Assembly (NCBI RefSeq): GCF_958979055.1
Contig: NC_084892.1
Coordinates: 1,244,001 to 1,308,000 of the forward strand
Length of the DNA: 64,000 nt
Source of the DNA: Alnus glutinosa
Taxonomy: Eukaryota > Streptophyta > Magnoliopsida > Fagales > Betulaceae
Direction of reading: 5' to 3'
Shown here: positions 11,553 through 22,358 of the stretch, one piece after another
Numbering within the stretch: position 1 is the stretch's first letter
Layout of the letters: each line of letters opens with the position of its first letter
Program-made: the position numbers and the translations under genes
Notes under the pieces: model-generated
The model's database searches: none
Told to the model about the DNA's origin: nothing
Seen by the model: only the letters and a program-made list of their open reading frames with translations

Positions 11553-12884
11553 TTTGTCTTTCTCGGCAACAGAGAACATGCCAAGTAAACACCTTATTAA
11601 ACTCTCTAAATATTTTAACTATTACTTTTAATAAACTTTCTACACCAAATTCTTCAAATATTTATCTATTTCAACTAAATGTTAATTTTTTTTGTTGGTT
11701 TTATGCTACCACTTCTAACAAATTAGGAGAAATGAAAAGTAAAAAGTGAAAAATGAAATGAAATGAGAGAAAAATGATAAAATATTTAATAGTTCATAAA
11801 ATTTGTGAGCTAAATTTGGAGCAAAAAATTCTGACAAAAGCCAAATTTTGATAAAAAAAAAATTAAAAGAAAGAGCCCACTAGCCAGAGATGCTCCTTAT
11901 AAGTTTTAACTCCTTGCAAGACCGGGGCCAACCATCTTAGAAAATCAAAGAATAATCATGAACACACACATGAGTTTTTAACCCAATCTTGTGTCTGTAA
12001 AACTGACAATTTCTTGAAAAAAATCTCAGTAGTATGAAACTCTGATAGGAAAACGTTCTACGCATAACTTTTTTTTTAATCAAATCGTTAAAAAAAATAA
12101 AAAAATAAAAAATAAACACCTCACAAGTAAAGCCTCAAAACCTCTTAATTTTACTGTAGAAAACTGAAAAAAAATTCTAAAAGAAAGAATATCAGACGAG
12201 CAGAGACGCGAAAATAGAAATTTTTTTGGAGAGAGATGTGAAAAAGAGCCCAATTCAGCAATTCAGCAATTCTTCTAATCTTCCTCTTCTTATGTTTTTG
12301 TTTTTTTTTTACATGAAGCCTTTGGGCGTCTGAAAATGGAGCAAATGCAAGTCCAAAAAATGAAAGAGAATATGCAGAAGAATGATTTGTTAGATGGAAT
12401 ACAGGCGAGAAGGAGTAAGGGCAAGAAAATTGCGGAGAGAGAAATGAAGAAGAAAATTAAAGTTGTAAAAGAGTGGGAGAGAAAGGTAATAAAAAAACTC
12501 AACCAATTTGATACATTAGAAGTTCGGACTATTGTTGTGATCAAGCATAGTTTGTAAGGAGGTTGGACTATTCCATTTATCTTTATTCTTCACTACTTTT
12601 TTCATCGTTCTTCTTTTATTCTTTCATTAATTCTATCTTCTCTTTTAATTTCTTATCCTACCAAAAAAAAAAAAAACACGTGTTTAAACAGTAAATGATA
12701 TTAAAAAAACTTAAATCTAACTTTTTTCTTGTACTGCTACTTCTAGGTTTTTTTTTTTTTTTTTTTTTTTATTTTATTTTATGTCCCGACTGCATGTTTA
12801 GTGTCGTTTCATAAACGACAATATATAATTAAATAGTATTGTTTTTTGGGCTTTAAATGATACTATACCCCTAGCCTTTTTTGT
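11346..12884. other. AT-rich spacer with simple repeats
   Basis: It contains a poly-T/poly-G run (11348-11379), an ATT trinucleotide array (about 11518-11551), several homopolymers, and a stretch at 12530-12660 that recurs at 49790-49890 and 63190-63260 ('agtttgtaaggaggtt'). The end 'gagatgctcctta' at about 11890 looks like one end of a PIF/Harbinger MITE, but no partner end was found. A 73-codon lysine-rich frame at 12336-12557 has no recognisable family and is not called a gene. Confidence 0.5.
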
Positions 12885-13870
12885 AGTGTTTTTTTTTTTT
12901 TTTTGAACAAATAGCATGTGCTATTATCAAATCTGCAAAGTACATCATGAGTAAAAGGACAAGACCCCTTAAACTCTAAGCCAGAAGGATCTGGCTTAAA
13001 AACAGCTGCATGCGCAGAAACATCAGACCTTACCAGAATTACATTTGAGCCTCTCTTACATTAACGCTCACTCTCAAATAAAAGAGGGCCGATCTAGCAT
13101 CAAGTCAACTAAAATTCCAATAAAATCTGAGTAATACACAAGCAGACTGTACAAGAAGAAACAAGAGAATAAACAACACAAACAGACAGAAAGCCACTAA
13201 AATCAAGCTGCCGGCAGTAGAAGCAGGGGCTGAAACCACAGGAGACGGCGGCGCATGACCCACATGCGCCGTCACCGATGCCACCCAGCCGCAGATCAGC
13301 CACCGTAGCCCCCAGCCCCACCGTGCCCGACCAGAAAGATGCGGAGCATGGCTGTCACGCATGCCAAAGAGCAAAGAGCTCTCTGGCGCGTGCAGACCAC
13401 GCGCCGGACTCTGACGACCGGCGTGATCAAGGCTTCCGGCAGAAGGAGCGGACGACGTCGGGTAACGCGGCTGAGGGGCGCGTGTCTTTAAGAAAGCGAC
13501 GGGATTGAGTAGATCTGGCACCAAATGTCGAAGAAAATAGTTGAAGAAAAGGCCATATCCGCCGTTGAAAAAACACGAACAACCACCACATTCCAAGCGG
13601 GACTCCTTGATTTAGCTTTCCTGCCTGAGACGAAAAGAAAAGAGAAGCAAAAACAAAAAAACACAAGCAAAAGCCACCATAGACTCGAAAGGCTAGGGGA
13701 AAGACAACCGCCACCGGCTCGACCGGGGGGAACATCACCTCCACATCCCAAAAGGCTGGGAGAAGTCAAGCCTCCACTGAGAAAACTCAGGAAGGAGAGC
13801 AAAAAAACCTTGGTCCACATGGACTAAGGGGCACAAACGAGCCGGAGGAGGGAGGGGTCCCTCCCCCGAC
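12885..13870 (-). mobile_element. LINE-like or other poly-A retroposon, 5' region GC-rich
   Basis: Read on the minus strand, the segment starts with a GC-rich 5' part (about 13860 down to 13200) and ends in a poly-A tail, seen as poly-T at 12889-12904. The 5' part shares blocks with the opposite-strand sequence at 63340-63600, including the 'ggggga...ccctcctcc' box, 'agtggaggct', 'ctcccagcct' and 'tagcctttagagc'-like words. The GC content is far above the surroundings. No reverse transcriptase frame was found, so this is a non-autonomous or internally deleted copy. The family call is tentative. Confidence 0.5.
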
Positions 13871-13894
13871 AACAACAAATGAAAACCAAATTTA

Positions 13895-13896
13895 TA

Positions 13897-13937
<41 letters not shown>

Positions 13938-14780
13938 AATCAAAATTCTCAAGTGAACTGAAAGCTGATGTTTAGAGTGAACTGTACTCTCAAATGAATA
14001 TTTTTTTTTACGCGATTTTATTTAAAAATATATGATTAGCCTACAAAGTTGCGAGCCAAAATGCACTCTAAATTTGGTTTGTTAATATGGTAAAATCGGA
14101 GACAATCAAACGTCGAAACACGTCAACCATAGCTGGCTTGTTTGTTTTGTGACAAGCTAACATAAAAGTTTGATCTAATTAATACATCTGAAATCAAATT
14201 TCTATGAAAGATTATGGGATAATGGGGGGTTTCTTTGGTATTATATAAGCAAAAAAGAAAAGAAAAGAAAAGTAACTGTTTATTTATTTTATTTTGTTTT
14301 TACATATCACAATTTTATCTCACAACTATCTCATAATATTGACATAACAGTCTTAACCAACTTTAAATTAGTCATTGTTGAAAAGAAAAAGAAAATTTCA
14401 AATGTTGATTGGGATTGTGATCACATCGCAACTGTAAGATAAAAATGTAATATATAAGTTACATTACTTATTTAAATATAGGTGCATCTATTGCACTAAG
14501 GTACGAGGGAGTGCATGCACTTCAAGTAGAAATTAAAGTTCACTGACGCCATAATACAGCCTTAATACAAGGCTTATACATAATATCAAGATATTTTAAT
14601 CCTGCCTATAAGTCGCATTTTTCATAACTCGAACCTCTTCATGTGGTGCCTAATTAATTTGATTCCAATTATTAAGAACCTAATCATTGACCAACAACCC
14701 TATAAATAACTGCTGGATACAGTAAACCCTTATTCCTTAGAATTGTAAAAGATTCGATCTGCCTGCCAAATCTTTTCAAC
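13895..14780. repeat. Duplicated spacer of the NLR unit, copy 1
   Basis: A poly-A run (about 13900-13936) is followed by DNA closely matching 20150-20870 and 45825-46725. Landmarks are 'gaaagctgatgtttagagt', 'ggagacaatcaaa', 'ttgatctaattaatacatc', and 'ggtgcatctattgcacta'. No coding capacity is visible. This block ties the NLR genes to the transporter remnants as one duplicated unit. Confidence 0.8.
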
Positions 14781-15313
14781 TGGAATAGGCTTCATTCCAT
14801 TTTGCAGAGAAGACTTGTATTTCTGTTAAAACAGGATAGAAGCCAATAGAGCAAACCTGCACAGAAGATTGAAGCTGAAAAACCAATCAAGCATTGTTGT
14901 AGATGACACCAAAACCGAACCGTCCGGAATTGAAGATAGAATTCCAACCTTTTCCAATGCTGTAAGTAGGCTTGGCAATTTTGACACGACTCGCAAATCC
15001 GGCACGAACACGACATGAATATATAGGGTTTGGGTTTAGGTTATAACCCGTTTATGACCCGTCAACCCGTTTATGACACGTTTGTGGCCCGTTTATGACC
15101 CACCAATCTGTTTATGACACGTTTATGATCCGTTTATGATCTATCAACCCTTTATGACATATTTATGACGCATTAATGATACATTTTTTTACCAAATTAG
15201 CTAAACGGGTTGACACGCTAACCCGACGGGTTGACACGACAACCTGAATTGCCAAGCCTAGCTGTAAGATCTCCTCTTATGAAGGTGAACTTTGAGGGCC
15301 TGAGATTGAGGAA
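14780..15313 (-). pseudogene. NCS1 nucleobase transporter (PLUTO-like) remnant 1
   Basis: Minus-strand fragments match the C-terminal part of a plant NCS1 purine/pyrimidine permease: an SPSKFTF segment at 15269-15313 and a C-terminal piece (KVGILSSIPDG, then WFFSF) at about 14830-14966. A hAT MITE (14967-15260) separates the two pieces. The transporter sequence is cut at 15313 by a copia LTR. The canonical core [14 protein letters not shown] is missing here but present in copies 2 and 3. Members of the family import uracil and related bases into plastids or cells. This fragment has no function as a transporter. Confidence 0.65.
14967..15260. mobile_element. hAT MITE, 294 bp
   Basis: The inverted termini are TAGGCTTGGCAATT and its complement at 15247-15260. 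A perfect 8-bp target duplication GCTGTAAG lies at 14959-14966 and 15261-15268. The interior is built from degenerate direct repeats of about 14 bp of the type 'cccgtttatgac'. Paralogues at 35085 and 46865 lack the insert. The element is too short to encode a transposase. Confidence 0.9.
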
Positions 15314-15810
15314 TGTTAGTCAAATAATATTGATGTATATTCTGTAATTATAGTTGTCTTATTTGGTTGATTAGGTTGCCTTATTAGGTTGATTATAGTT
15401 GCCTTATTAGGCTAATTATAGTGGCCCTATTTGATTTATTATTGATTGTACTTGCTGATATTCAGTATTGTAATTACGGGTTTCTTTTTCTATAAATACA
15501 AAAACCCTCACAAAGAAGGTATTCAGTCCAATTGACATGGTATCATAGTTAAATTAGGGTTCTATTTTTAACTATTCGGCTGGGTTGGATTTTTTTTTTT
15601 GGCTGCTGGGATATCCAGTTTCTTCGGTTTGGTGTGGTGGGCTGGGGTCATCCAGTCTCTTTGGTGTGGTGCAGTCGCTTCGTTGCGTAGGAATCCTTTT
15701 TTTTTTGGTGTGGATAATTCCACGAGCGTGGAATTATGTTCGGTGCGGTGAAGTAGCGTTGTGAAGTCGTGTGGTGCTGTGAAGTCACAGGTGCAATTCT
15801 GTATTGTGGG
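15314..15810 (+). mobile_element. Ty1/copia LTR plus start of internal region
   Basis: The LTR runs from TGTTAGTCAAATA at 15314 to TTGACA at 15537 (224 bp) and holds a TATA-like 'ctataaataca'. It is followed directly by TGGTATCATAGTTA, which resembles the initiator-tRNA-Met primer binding site used by copia elements (usual form TGGTATCAGAGC). The following 270 bp of G/T-rich DNA resembles an untranslated leader. No gag-pol frame or second LTR is seen, so the element is truncated. Confidence 0.75.
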
Positions 15811-15907
15811 TGCACCAAGTCTTTTTAAATAATTAAGAACTAAATATAAATAAATTGAGTCTCACACATAAACTAAAAATCATCAATGGAAGTGATGAGT
15901 TTACTTA

Positions 15908-15946
<39 letters not shown>

Positions 15947-16710
15947 CATTATTAAATCTTTTATTTTCTCGGGCGTTATACATCAACACAGTCGTGTGCC
16001 TAAAGTCTCAGCATAATCTTCCACTATTACTGTGTAACGGCTACCAAGTCAAATATACATTTCCTTGTATATGACAATCCCACGAATCATGGGACTCCAT
16101 CTCTGTAACATTCCATTCCTGTCCTTAGTCCTCTTGTCCTCGAGGAAAAGAGCAATCCATTTCCCATGTTTCACACGAGATTTACGAACGCCACCAGATC
16201 TCCTTTACGGATAGAATTTCTTCCAAACTCTTGTGCCAAATACAAAATTCACCTACCCAGAGAAAAAGCTCAACCATATCCCAAAGGAAAAGGCAAACTA
16301 TCACCATGCATATATGGATGGTGGGGGCAGACTGCTGTGATGGGCGGAGCTGGTAGCTTGCGCCTGGAGGTGAGAGGGAGATCGAGGGAGAGAGGGACCA
16401 AAGACTAGAGAGAGAAGGAAAAGAATAAAAAAAATTATAAAATAATATTTAAATAGAAAATAGAGTAGAATAGAAAATTTGTTAGAGTGTGATAAAAAAA
16501 AGCAGTAGCTATTTTGGCTATTGTTGGCTGGAGATGCTCTTATTCTGTACATTCTAATATAAATTGATATCAGACCACACTAGCTCAGTGAGAGAATTTT
16601 TAAACTGGGCTTGCTGAAGTACTCATGCCATGGAAGCTGCCAGGGGCGGACCTAAGAATAGCCCCTCAAATTATTTAAAGATTTTTCATAATTCTGCCCC
16701 CTCCCCCTCA
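15811..16710. other. Spacer with a TA microsatellite; NLR2 3' flank
   Basis: Positions 15917-15943 are an AT dinucleotide array. At about 16526, 'ggagatgctctta' resembles one terminus of a PIF/Harbinger MITE, but its partner end was not located. From about 16570 the sequence is the conserved 3' flank of the NLR unit ('tggaagctgccagggg', 'agatttttcataa', 'ccccctc'). It probably includes the NLR2 terminal exon and 3' UTR. Confidence 0.5.
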
Positions 16711-19449
16711 TCAAAACTTAAGGTTCTGCCCATGGAAGCTGCAAATATGTTTGAACTGAGCCTTGGCCGACGCTGCAAATATATAGGCATGTAAACTTAA
16801 GATGAGAACAAAACAAGTGAAAAATAAACGAAAATAACTTGAATAAACATATACTAATAATATTAACGATTGAAATTGAAATGTTAGACAATGCAATCTT
16901 ACCAGTATAACTGTTGGTATATGAGCAATCTGGGACCGATATTCCTCTTGGCATTTCCTAACGATCAATTCATTACACTCCTCAATCCTCAATTCTTTTA
17001 GCGCTGTGAGACGATCGATCCCCTCCGGAAGAGATGACAACTTGGGGCAACTGAAAATCTTAAGTGTATGAAGTGAGTTTAGACTTGGCAGCCACTCCGG
17101 CAAGGTCGTGAGGTTTCGACACATTGCAATACGCAGGTACTGCAAAGTGTTAGCAGTTCCTTGGAGCCATTGCGGCAAAACCTCCAACTTTGGTACATAT
17201 GTAATCTCTAATTTTTGAAGGCTCAAGTTCAGATCCTGATTGTCTTCTCCTCCAGTAAAACTAAGCTCTGTACAACCAAAAATTACCAATGTCTCTAAGG
17301 CAGTTAGATGCTTGTTATCAAGTGTCAAAGAGGTCAATTTTTCACAACCTGCAACAACCAATCTCCGAAGGTTGGTAAGGCTCCCGACCATTCCTTGAAA
17401 CAAAACTTCTAGTCTTGGACATACAAATATACCCAAAATCCGAAGAGAACTCAAGGAGCATACATCATTTTCAAACAAGTGCGTGCAAGTTGTTGTTACT
17501 GTCAGATACCTGAGGCTAATCATCTTCTTTGTATCTTTGGGCAATCGCTCAAGACTCGAACAACCATGAAGTAGTAAAGTTTGCAAATTGTATAGCTCAC
17601 AAATGGAATCAGGAAGTTTCTTGATTTTATCATTACTAGCTAGGCTCAGAGATCTCAAATGCTTCAAAGTACCGATAGAACTTGACAACACCTCAAAAGA
17701 AGAATAAGTTAAGTCAAGCACCCGCAAGTACTTGAATCTCGAGATGCAAGCTTCAGCTAAGGTCGGCACTTGTTGCTTAACTGCGAACAAAGTGGTCCGC
17801 ATACCACTACTTAAGGTGTAAAAGTATTTTGGAACTTCTCGACCATAGTCATCGTGTGAAAATGACAAATGAAGAATTGTTCCAACAATGTTCTGGGTAT
17901 GAAAGTCGACTGTCGTTAAACACTCTTCTTCTGCTACCTTGAGTGCAAGATCATGGACAAGATCGTGCATTTTAAACTTATAGAACCAAGTGAAATCCGT
18001 AACTTCTTGGAAGAAAGATTTGGACAACAACTCCTTGATATACATGTCGCCAACATCTTCCAACTCTAGATTTTGACTATTAGGCGTTTTATTAAGGAGT
18101 CCATGCGCCATCCAAAATGCAATCAACTCATTACTATCGAATTCATGATCTTTTGGGAAAAGAGAACAGAAGGCAAAACATTGCTTCAAGTGAGATGGCA
18201 TTGGATTATAACTTAGTTTTAATACAGGTAAAATATCACCCTCCTTTTGTTCTAATCTCCATATCTCATTATCTCTCACAAATTTCCAGTACTGAAGTTC
18301 ATCAACCTTTGAGAAAAGTAGGCTGCCTAAAGTCCTTATAGCCAATGGAACTCCTTTACATTTTTTCACAATCTCTTTTCCAATTTCTAAGAGGTTTGGA
18401 TATTGTTTGTCTTCCCCTTCCTTGAATGCCCATTTCACAAATAAGGACAAACTATCATCGTGGGATAAACCTTCTAAAGTGTATGTACGACCACTTCCCA
18501 CCATGGAGGCAACCGAGCGACTACGTGTTGTCACTACAATTCTACTTTCTATTGAACCACCACTTAACAACCCTTTCAACTCAACCCATTTACTACGATC
18601 TTCATTCCAAACATCATCTAAAATAAGTAGAAATTTCTTATTCTTTAAACTGTTTCTTAAACTAATTTGCCACAAATCTACACCCAACTTCTCATCAATT
18701 GCACCGTTTGCAGATTTAAGGATATCTTTTATTAATCTAGTAACATCAAAATCCTCAGACACACAAACCCATATTTTCAAATCAAAATGATTGGCTACAC
18801 GTTCCTCATTGTATACTAACTTAGCAATTGTGGTCTTTCCCAATCCTCCTATTCCAACTATAGGAATTACATTAATGGCATTTGTGTCAGCATATGGGTC
18901 TATCAAAAGATGTATTATATTTTCTTTATCATCATTCCTACCAATGACTTCTGAAGGAGGAACAAATGAGTGGGTCATGTCCCTCCTCCTACCATGAATG
19001 ACATGTCTATCTTCAAGTCGAGGTATAAGATTAAATTGATCCTTATTAGCTGCAATCTTGCCCAACTTCTGTCTAATGTCCTTGATTTTGTGACCCAGTT
19101 GAGAACGGAATGCAAAGGCGCTACAACATGAAAACAAACCACATACCTCTCTACTGGTGCGCCCATATGTTCTCATCACTTGCTTCTTAAGCACTTCGTA
19201 CTCAACTTCATCCAACACATTGTCGGCATCATAAAAAATATCTTTAAGCTGCCTCAGCCAGATGCTCAGCGGGCGATTGGTAGCTTGCTTCTCTTCAGCA
19301 TCCAAGAGCACGGCTTGAATGGTTGTCATGGTACCCTCAAGCTCTGTCAGCTCGCTTTTGATGTCCAATACCAAGCTGATCTCTTTGTCAGCAAGGGATC
19401 CTAGCTTCTCCAAGATCTTTCCTGCGAGAGCATAGGCAAGTTCAGCCAT
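16711..19449 (-). CDS. NLR2: intact CC-NB-ARC-LRR (RGA-type) receptor
   Basis: This is a predicted intracellular immune receptor. The start is taken as the Met of MAELAYALAG (19449), matching NLR4; an in-frame Met ten codons upstream is less likely. From that start: coiled coil about 1-150 with the EDVID-like DNVLDEVEYE near 76-86, P-loop GIGGLGKTT at 199-207, RNBS-A IWVCVSEDFD, kinase-2 LILDDVW near 278, RNBS-B SRIVVTTRS, GVPLA, RNBS-D CFAFCSLFPKD and MHDLVHD near 495. LRRs begin at about 555. The Trp closing kinase-2 marks the CNL class. A splice donor (exon end 16903, then GTAAGAT) and acceptors near 16772 and 16745 suggest a short terminal exon. The unspliced frame therefore adds a spurious hydrophobic tail, and the spliced stop would lie near 16686 or 16715. 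Ligand and pathogen are unknown. Confidence 0.92.
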   Translation of the reverse strand: MAELAYALAGKILEKLGSLADKEISLVLDIKSELTELEGTMTTIQAVLLDAEEKQATNRPLSIWLRQLKDIFYDADNVLDEVEYEVLKKQVMRTYGRTSREVCGLFSCCSAFAFRSQLGHKIKDIRQKLGKIAANKDQFNLIPRLEDRHVIHGRRRDMTHSFVPPSEVIGRNDDKENIIHLLIDPYADTNAINVIPIVGIGGLGKTTIAKLVYNEERVANHFDLKIWVCVSEDFDVTRLIKDILKSANGAIDEKLGVDLWQISLRNSLKNKKFLLILDDVWNEDRSKWVELKGLLSGGSIESRIVVTTRSRSVASMVGSGRTYTLEGLSHDDSLSLFVKWAFKEGEDKQYPNLLEIGKEIVKKCKGVPLAIRTLGSLLFSKVDELQYWKFVRDNEIWRLEQKEGDILPVLKLSYNPMPSHLKQCFAFCSLFPKDHEFDSNELIAFWMAHGLLNKTPNSQNLELEDVGDMYIKELLSKSFFQEVTDFTWFYKFKMHDLVHDLALKVAEEECLTTVDFHTQNIVGTILHLSFSHDDYGREVPKYFYTLSSGMRTTLFAVKQQVPTLAEACISRFKYLRVLDLTYSSFEVLSSSIGTLKHLRSLSLASNDKIKKLPDSICELYNLQTLLLHGCSSLERLPKDTKKMISLRYLTVTTTCTHLFENDVCSLSSLRILGIFVCPRLEVLFQGMVGSLTNLRRLVVAGCEKLTSLTLDNKHLTALETLVIFGCTELSFTGGEDNQDLNLSLQKLEITYVPKLEVLPQWLQGTANTLQYLRIAMCRNLTTLPEWLPSLNSLHTLKIFSCPKLSSLPEGIDRLTALKELRIEECNELIVRKCQEEYRSQIAHIPTVILVRLHCLTFQFQSLILLVYVYSSYFRLFFTCFVLILSLHAYIFAASAKAQFKHICSFHGQNLKF
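18832..18855 (-). promoter_or_regulatory. P-loop site resembling a miR482/2118 target
   Basis: The minus-strand P-loop codons GGAATAGGAGGATTGGGAAA fit the degenerate target of miR482/2118, a family known to trigger phased siRNAs from NLR transcripts. The call rests on sequence similarity only. Confidence 0.4.
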
Positions 19450-20870
19450 GTTGTTGACTTGGTGGATGTTAGAAGACACCGAAGATCCAGCCCGTAAATC
19501 AAGGAAGATGGTTGTGGTTTGACATAGTAAGGGTTGATTTAAGTAGATGTCACAAATTGCAAAGAAAAATAAAGGGAGAGACGGATGGGTTAAACGGTAA
19601 GATTCAAAGGGATTTTTGGTTATTGATCTGGATGAGAAGACGATTGTATCTTGTTTCTGTTGTGTTATTAGAAATTTAGGATGCTCTGGGGGTTGACGAA
19701 GACTGAGACCTGGGTACGTAATAGGAAGGTAGCAAGAAACTGAAGGTTGCTGTCCTTGCGGAGTAATATTTTACCATATTTTTTAGCTTTTTTTTTTTTA
19801 AAAAAAAAATGATAAATAAAATGTTTTTTCTTTTATAAAGTTGTTCATAAAACTTCGTTGAATACTTGAATGAAAATCCCATCTCAGCCTATTAGCACTT
19901 AGCCAATCGCATTTATCCAAAAAAAAATAAAAAAAAATTCAGAAACTTTTTTTGTTCAATTCATTATTAAATGAAACTTTTATAAGGCTGTGGCCCGTGA
20001 GAGAAGTCAAAAGTGTCGGCTTGCAGTCCCCATCAAAGTGAGTCAAGTGACGAAGTGCAGCGATAAGGCTCTACCTAACACTATAGATTTTTTTTTTTCA
20101 TTTTCAATTCCGACGCGTATAGAATTCAGAAGGAAAAAAAAATAAATAAAAAAAATTGGAGACAATCAAAACGTCGAAACACATCAACCATAGCCGGCTA
20201 AAACTGTCTTATTTGCTTTGTGATAAGCCAACAGAAAAGTTTGATGTAATTAATACATCTGAAATCAAATTTCTATGGAAGATTAAGGGATAATGGGAGG
20301 TTCTTTGGTATAACATAAGCAAAATTAACTGTTTATTCTTTTTATTTTTTTATTTTTTATATATATCATATTTTTATCTCATAATTATCTTACAATATTG
20401 ACATGATAATCTCAACCAACTTTAGATCAGTCCTTGTTGAACAAAAAAAAAAAGAAAAATCTAAAGTTGATTGATTGGGATTGTCACATCGCAATTATAA
20501 GATAAAAATGTGATATATAAGTTACATTACTTATTTAAATATAGGTGCATCTATTGCACTAAGGTCTGAGGGAGTGCACTTTAAGTAGAAATTGAAGTTC
20601 ACTGACGACATAATACTGCCTTAATACAAGATTCATAAGTAATACCAAGACATTATAATCCTGCCTATAAGCCACATTTTCCATAACTCGAACCTCTTCA
20701 CGTGGTACCTAATTTGATTCCAATTATTAAGAACCTAATCATTGACCAAAAACCCTATAACTGCTGGACAGTACTGATTTGATTAAACCCATATTCCTTA
20801 GAAATGTAAAAGATTCGATCTCCCCGCAGCCAAATCTTTTCAGCTGCAATAGGCTTCATTCCATTTTGCA
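19450..20870 (-). repeat. NLR2 leader and duplicated spacer, copy 2
   Basis: Positions 19450-19760 are the conserved NLR leader. From 19770 to 20870 the sequence follows the copy at 45160-46725 nearly base for base, including 'aaggctgtggcccgtgagag', 'gtgtcggcttgca' and 'ggtgcatctattgcacta'. No coding capacity is visible. Confidence 0.8.
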
Positions 20871-20991
20871 AAGAAGACTTGTTTTCCTGTCAAGCAGGAT
20901 AGAAGCCAATAAAGCAAACCTGCTGAGAAGAAGCTGAAAAACCCAAGCATTGTACGTTGTAGATGAAACCAAAACCGACCGGAATTGAAGA
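20870..20991 (-). pseudogene. NCS1 transporter remnant 2, C-terminal piece
   Basis: This is the downstream part of transporter remnant 2. Its other part is at 35061-35215, on the far side of the Tat retrotransposon. The breakpoint falls on the 5-bp GAAGA target duplication. The piece matches the same region in remnant 3 (46725-46846). Confidence 0.6.
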
Positions 20992-21577
20992 TGTTAAAAC
21001 AGTTTTCCGGTTGGTGACGTATCGATCAGTGGTAGACTGAGATGCTCCTCGTCAATAAACACCTGCAAGATAATACTGCGTCAAGGGATGCCGACAATCC
21101 CGCTCCGATGCTTAAGTAAGTATATTGTTCTGGAGATAATTGCACAGAGTAATGCTAGGTATTAATTAGCGTACCTTAATCTCTGGAGGGTCTTTGGTAT
21201 TTATAGAGTTTTGAAGTGCAGTTATTGCTTCCCTGTACATCCGGGAATCGGTGGTTACATGAAGACGTGGCTTCGGTTATGCGGATATCTCGGGTTCATG
21301 ATGTTGATTCTGGGTGCACAATCCTTCGTGGATGGTGTGCTATTGATGCGGCTTCGGACCCACAATCTTGTTATGCGTCGTGTTCCTTAGATCCCGGGTG
21401 GTCCAGGATGTACGTGGATGTTCGTATCACCGTGCACCCGGGTCGGTTCGGCCCAAGCGACAGGACTGGGCCCCCAACTGTTAATCTCTGGATCATTGGG
21501 CCCTGGTCGGGTGGTGTAGTGGGCCGGTTTCTCGGGTTAGGCCTAGCACCCGAGAAGGACCGAAATTCTTCCCAACA
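20992..21577 (-). repeat. 3' LTR of the Tat element (586 bp)
   Basis: In element sense the LTR begins TGTTGGGAAGAATTTCGG and ends GGAAAACTGTTTTAACA, the usual TG...CA ends. It matches the right-hand LTR (34459-35060) with about a dozen substitutions, mostly transitions, and lacks a 14-bp stretch found there. The flanking target site GAAGA lies at 20987-20991. Confidence 0.95.
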
Positions 21578-21579
21578 GT

Positions 21580-21600
21580 TACCCCCCAATTCTCTTAGGT
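21580..21600 (-). other. Polypurine tract
   Basis: On the minus strand the sequence AAGAGAATTGGGGGGTAA abuts the 3' LTR start. This is the expected place and composition for the plus-strand primer of the Tat element. Confidence 0.8.
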
Positions 21601-22358
21601 AAATTTTATACTTGAGAGAATTTAGGAATAATTGACTGATCTTACCTCGTGGTGTATTTTGAATTTTGAGTCGGTTGTACAGTAACAAGACTAATCAATG
21701 GGTCTTTGCGTGTATTTCTCGGTTGAATCGGTGGCTCATTTATAAGGTTTTGTTTTGTCGGTTGCTTTGCCTTGTTCGTGCATCATCCACCCGAGGACCT
21801 TTGCGTGTCATCCTTTAAAGGATTCCCACTCTTCCCCCTTTCGTTTGAAATTTGAAAATTCAAACTTTGAATTTTCAATCTTCCTAGAAATCCGCAAGCC
21901 GCGCATTGAACATGATTTGGACGCCGGTTCGTTTTTCGAGGCGTGTTTAATCTGTCAGGTGAGCAACCGGAGCTTGTCTGCTGCTGGTTTTGGAGGAAAT
22001 GAATTTATGTGAGACCATTCAGCTTCCGGTTGCCCGAAAACCGGTTAAACCTGTGATCCTTTGGATTTGCTGACGTGCGCCAGCAGCACAATAAATGTGA
22101 TTTGACGCCGGTTCGTCTTTTGAGGGAAGTTGTGGCTGTCAGATGTGCAACCGGTGACGATTCGGTTGCCGGTTTGAAGGGATGAAATTAGTTCACGTTC
22201 CCTTGTCTCCCGGTTTCTCGTAACCGGTTAATCCCGGTTGCCTTTTTGTATAAATACCCCTCCATTCGCATTTCCGTCATTCTTGTTTTGAACTCCTTTC
22301 GAACTCTTCGATTTCTCTTTCCTAATATTTTTTTGTAAATTATCTTGTCATACCAAAA

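Noticed and set aside
11885..11900. Isolated Harbinger-like terminus (also at 16526-16538)
   Set aside because: Only one end was seen at each place, so an element cannot be delimited.
12336..12557. Lysine-rich 73-codon frame
   Set aside because: There is no recognisable domain, the frame is short and in AT-rich DNA, and no conserved counterpart exists in the other units.
13105..13827. Several overlapping GC-rich frames of 70-163 codons on both strands
   Set aside because: They overlap each other in a GC-rich retroposon, none has a domain, and the strands conflict.
16711..16900. Hydrophobic C-terminal tail of NLR2 as a membrane anchor
   Set aside because: It lies beyond a conserved GTAAGAT splice donor and is probably intron read-through, so it is not evidence of membrane insertion.
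21216..21602. 128-codon frame in the left LTR, with relatives at 34683-34922
   Set aside because: It is LTR sequence; the frame is repeated in the other LTR and has no conserved protein.
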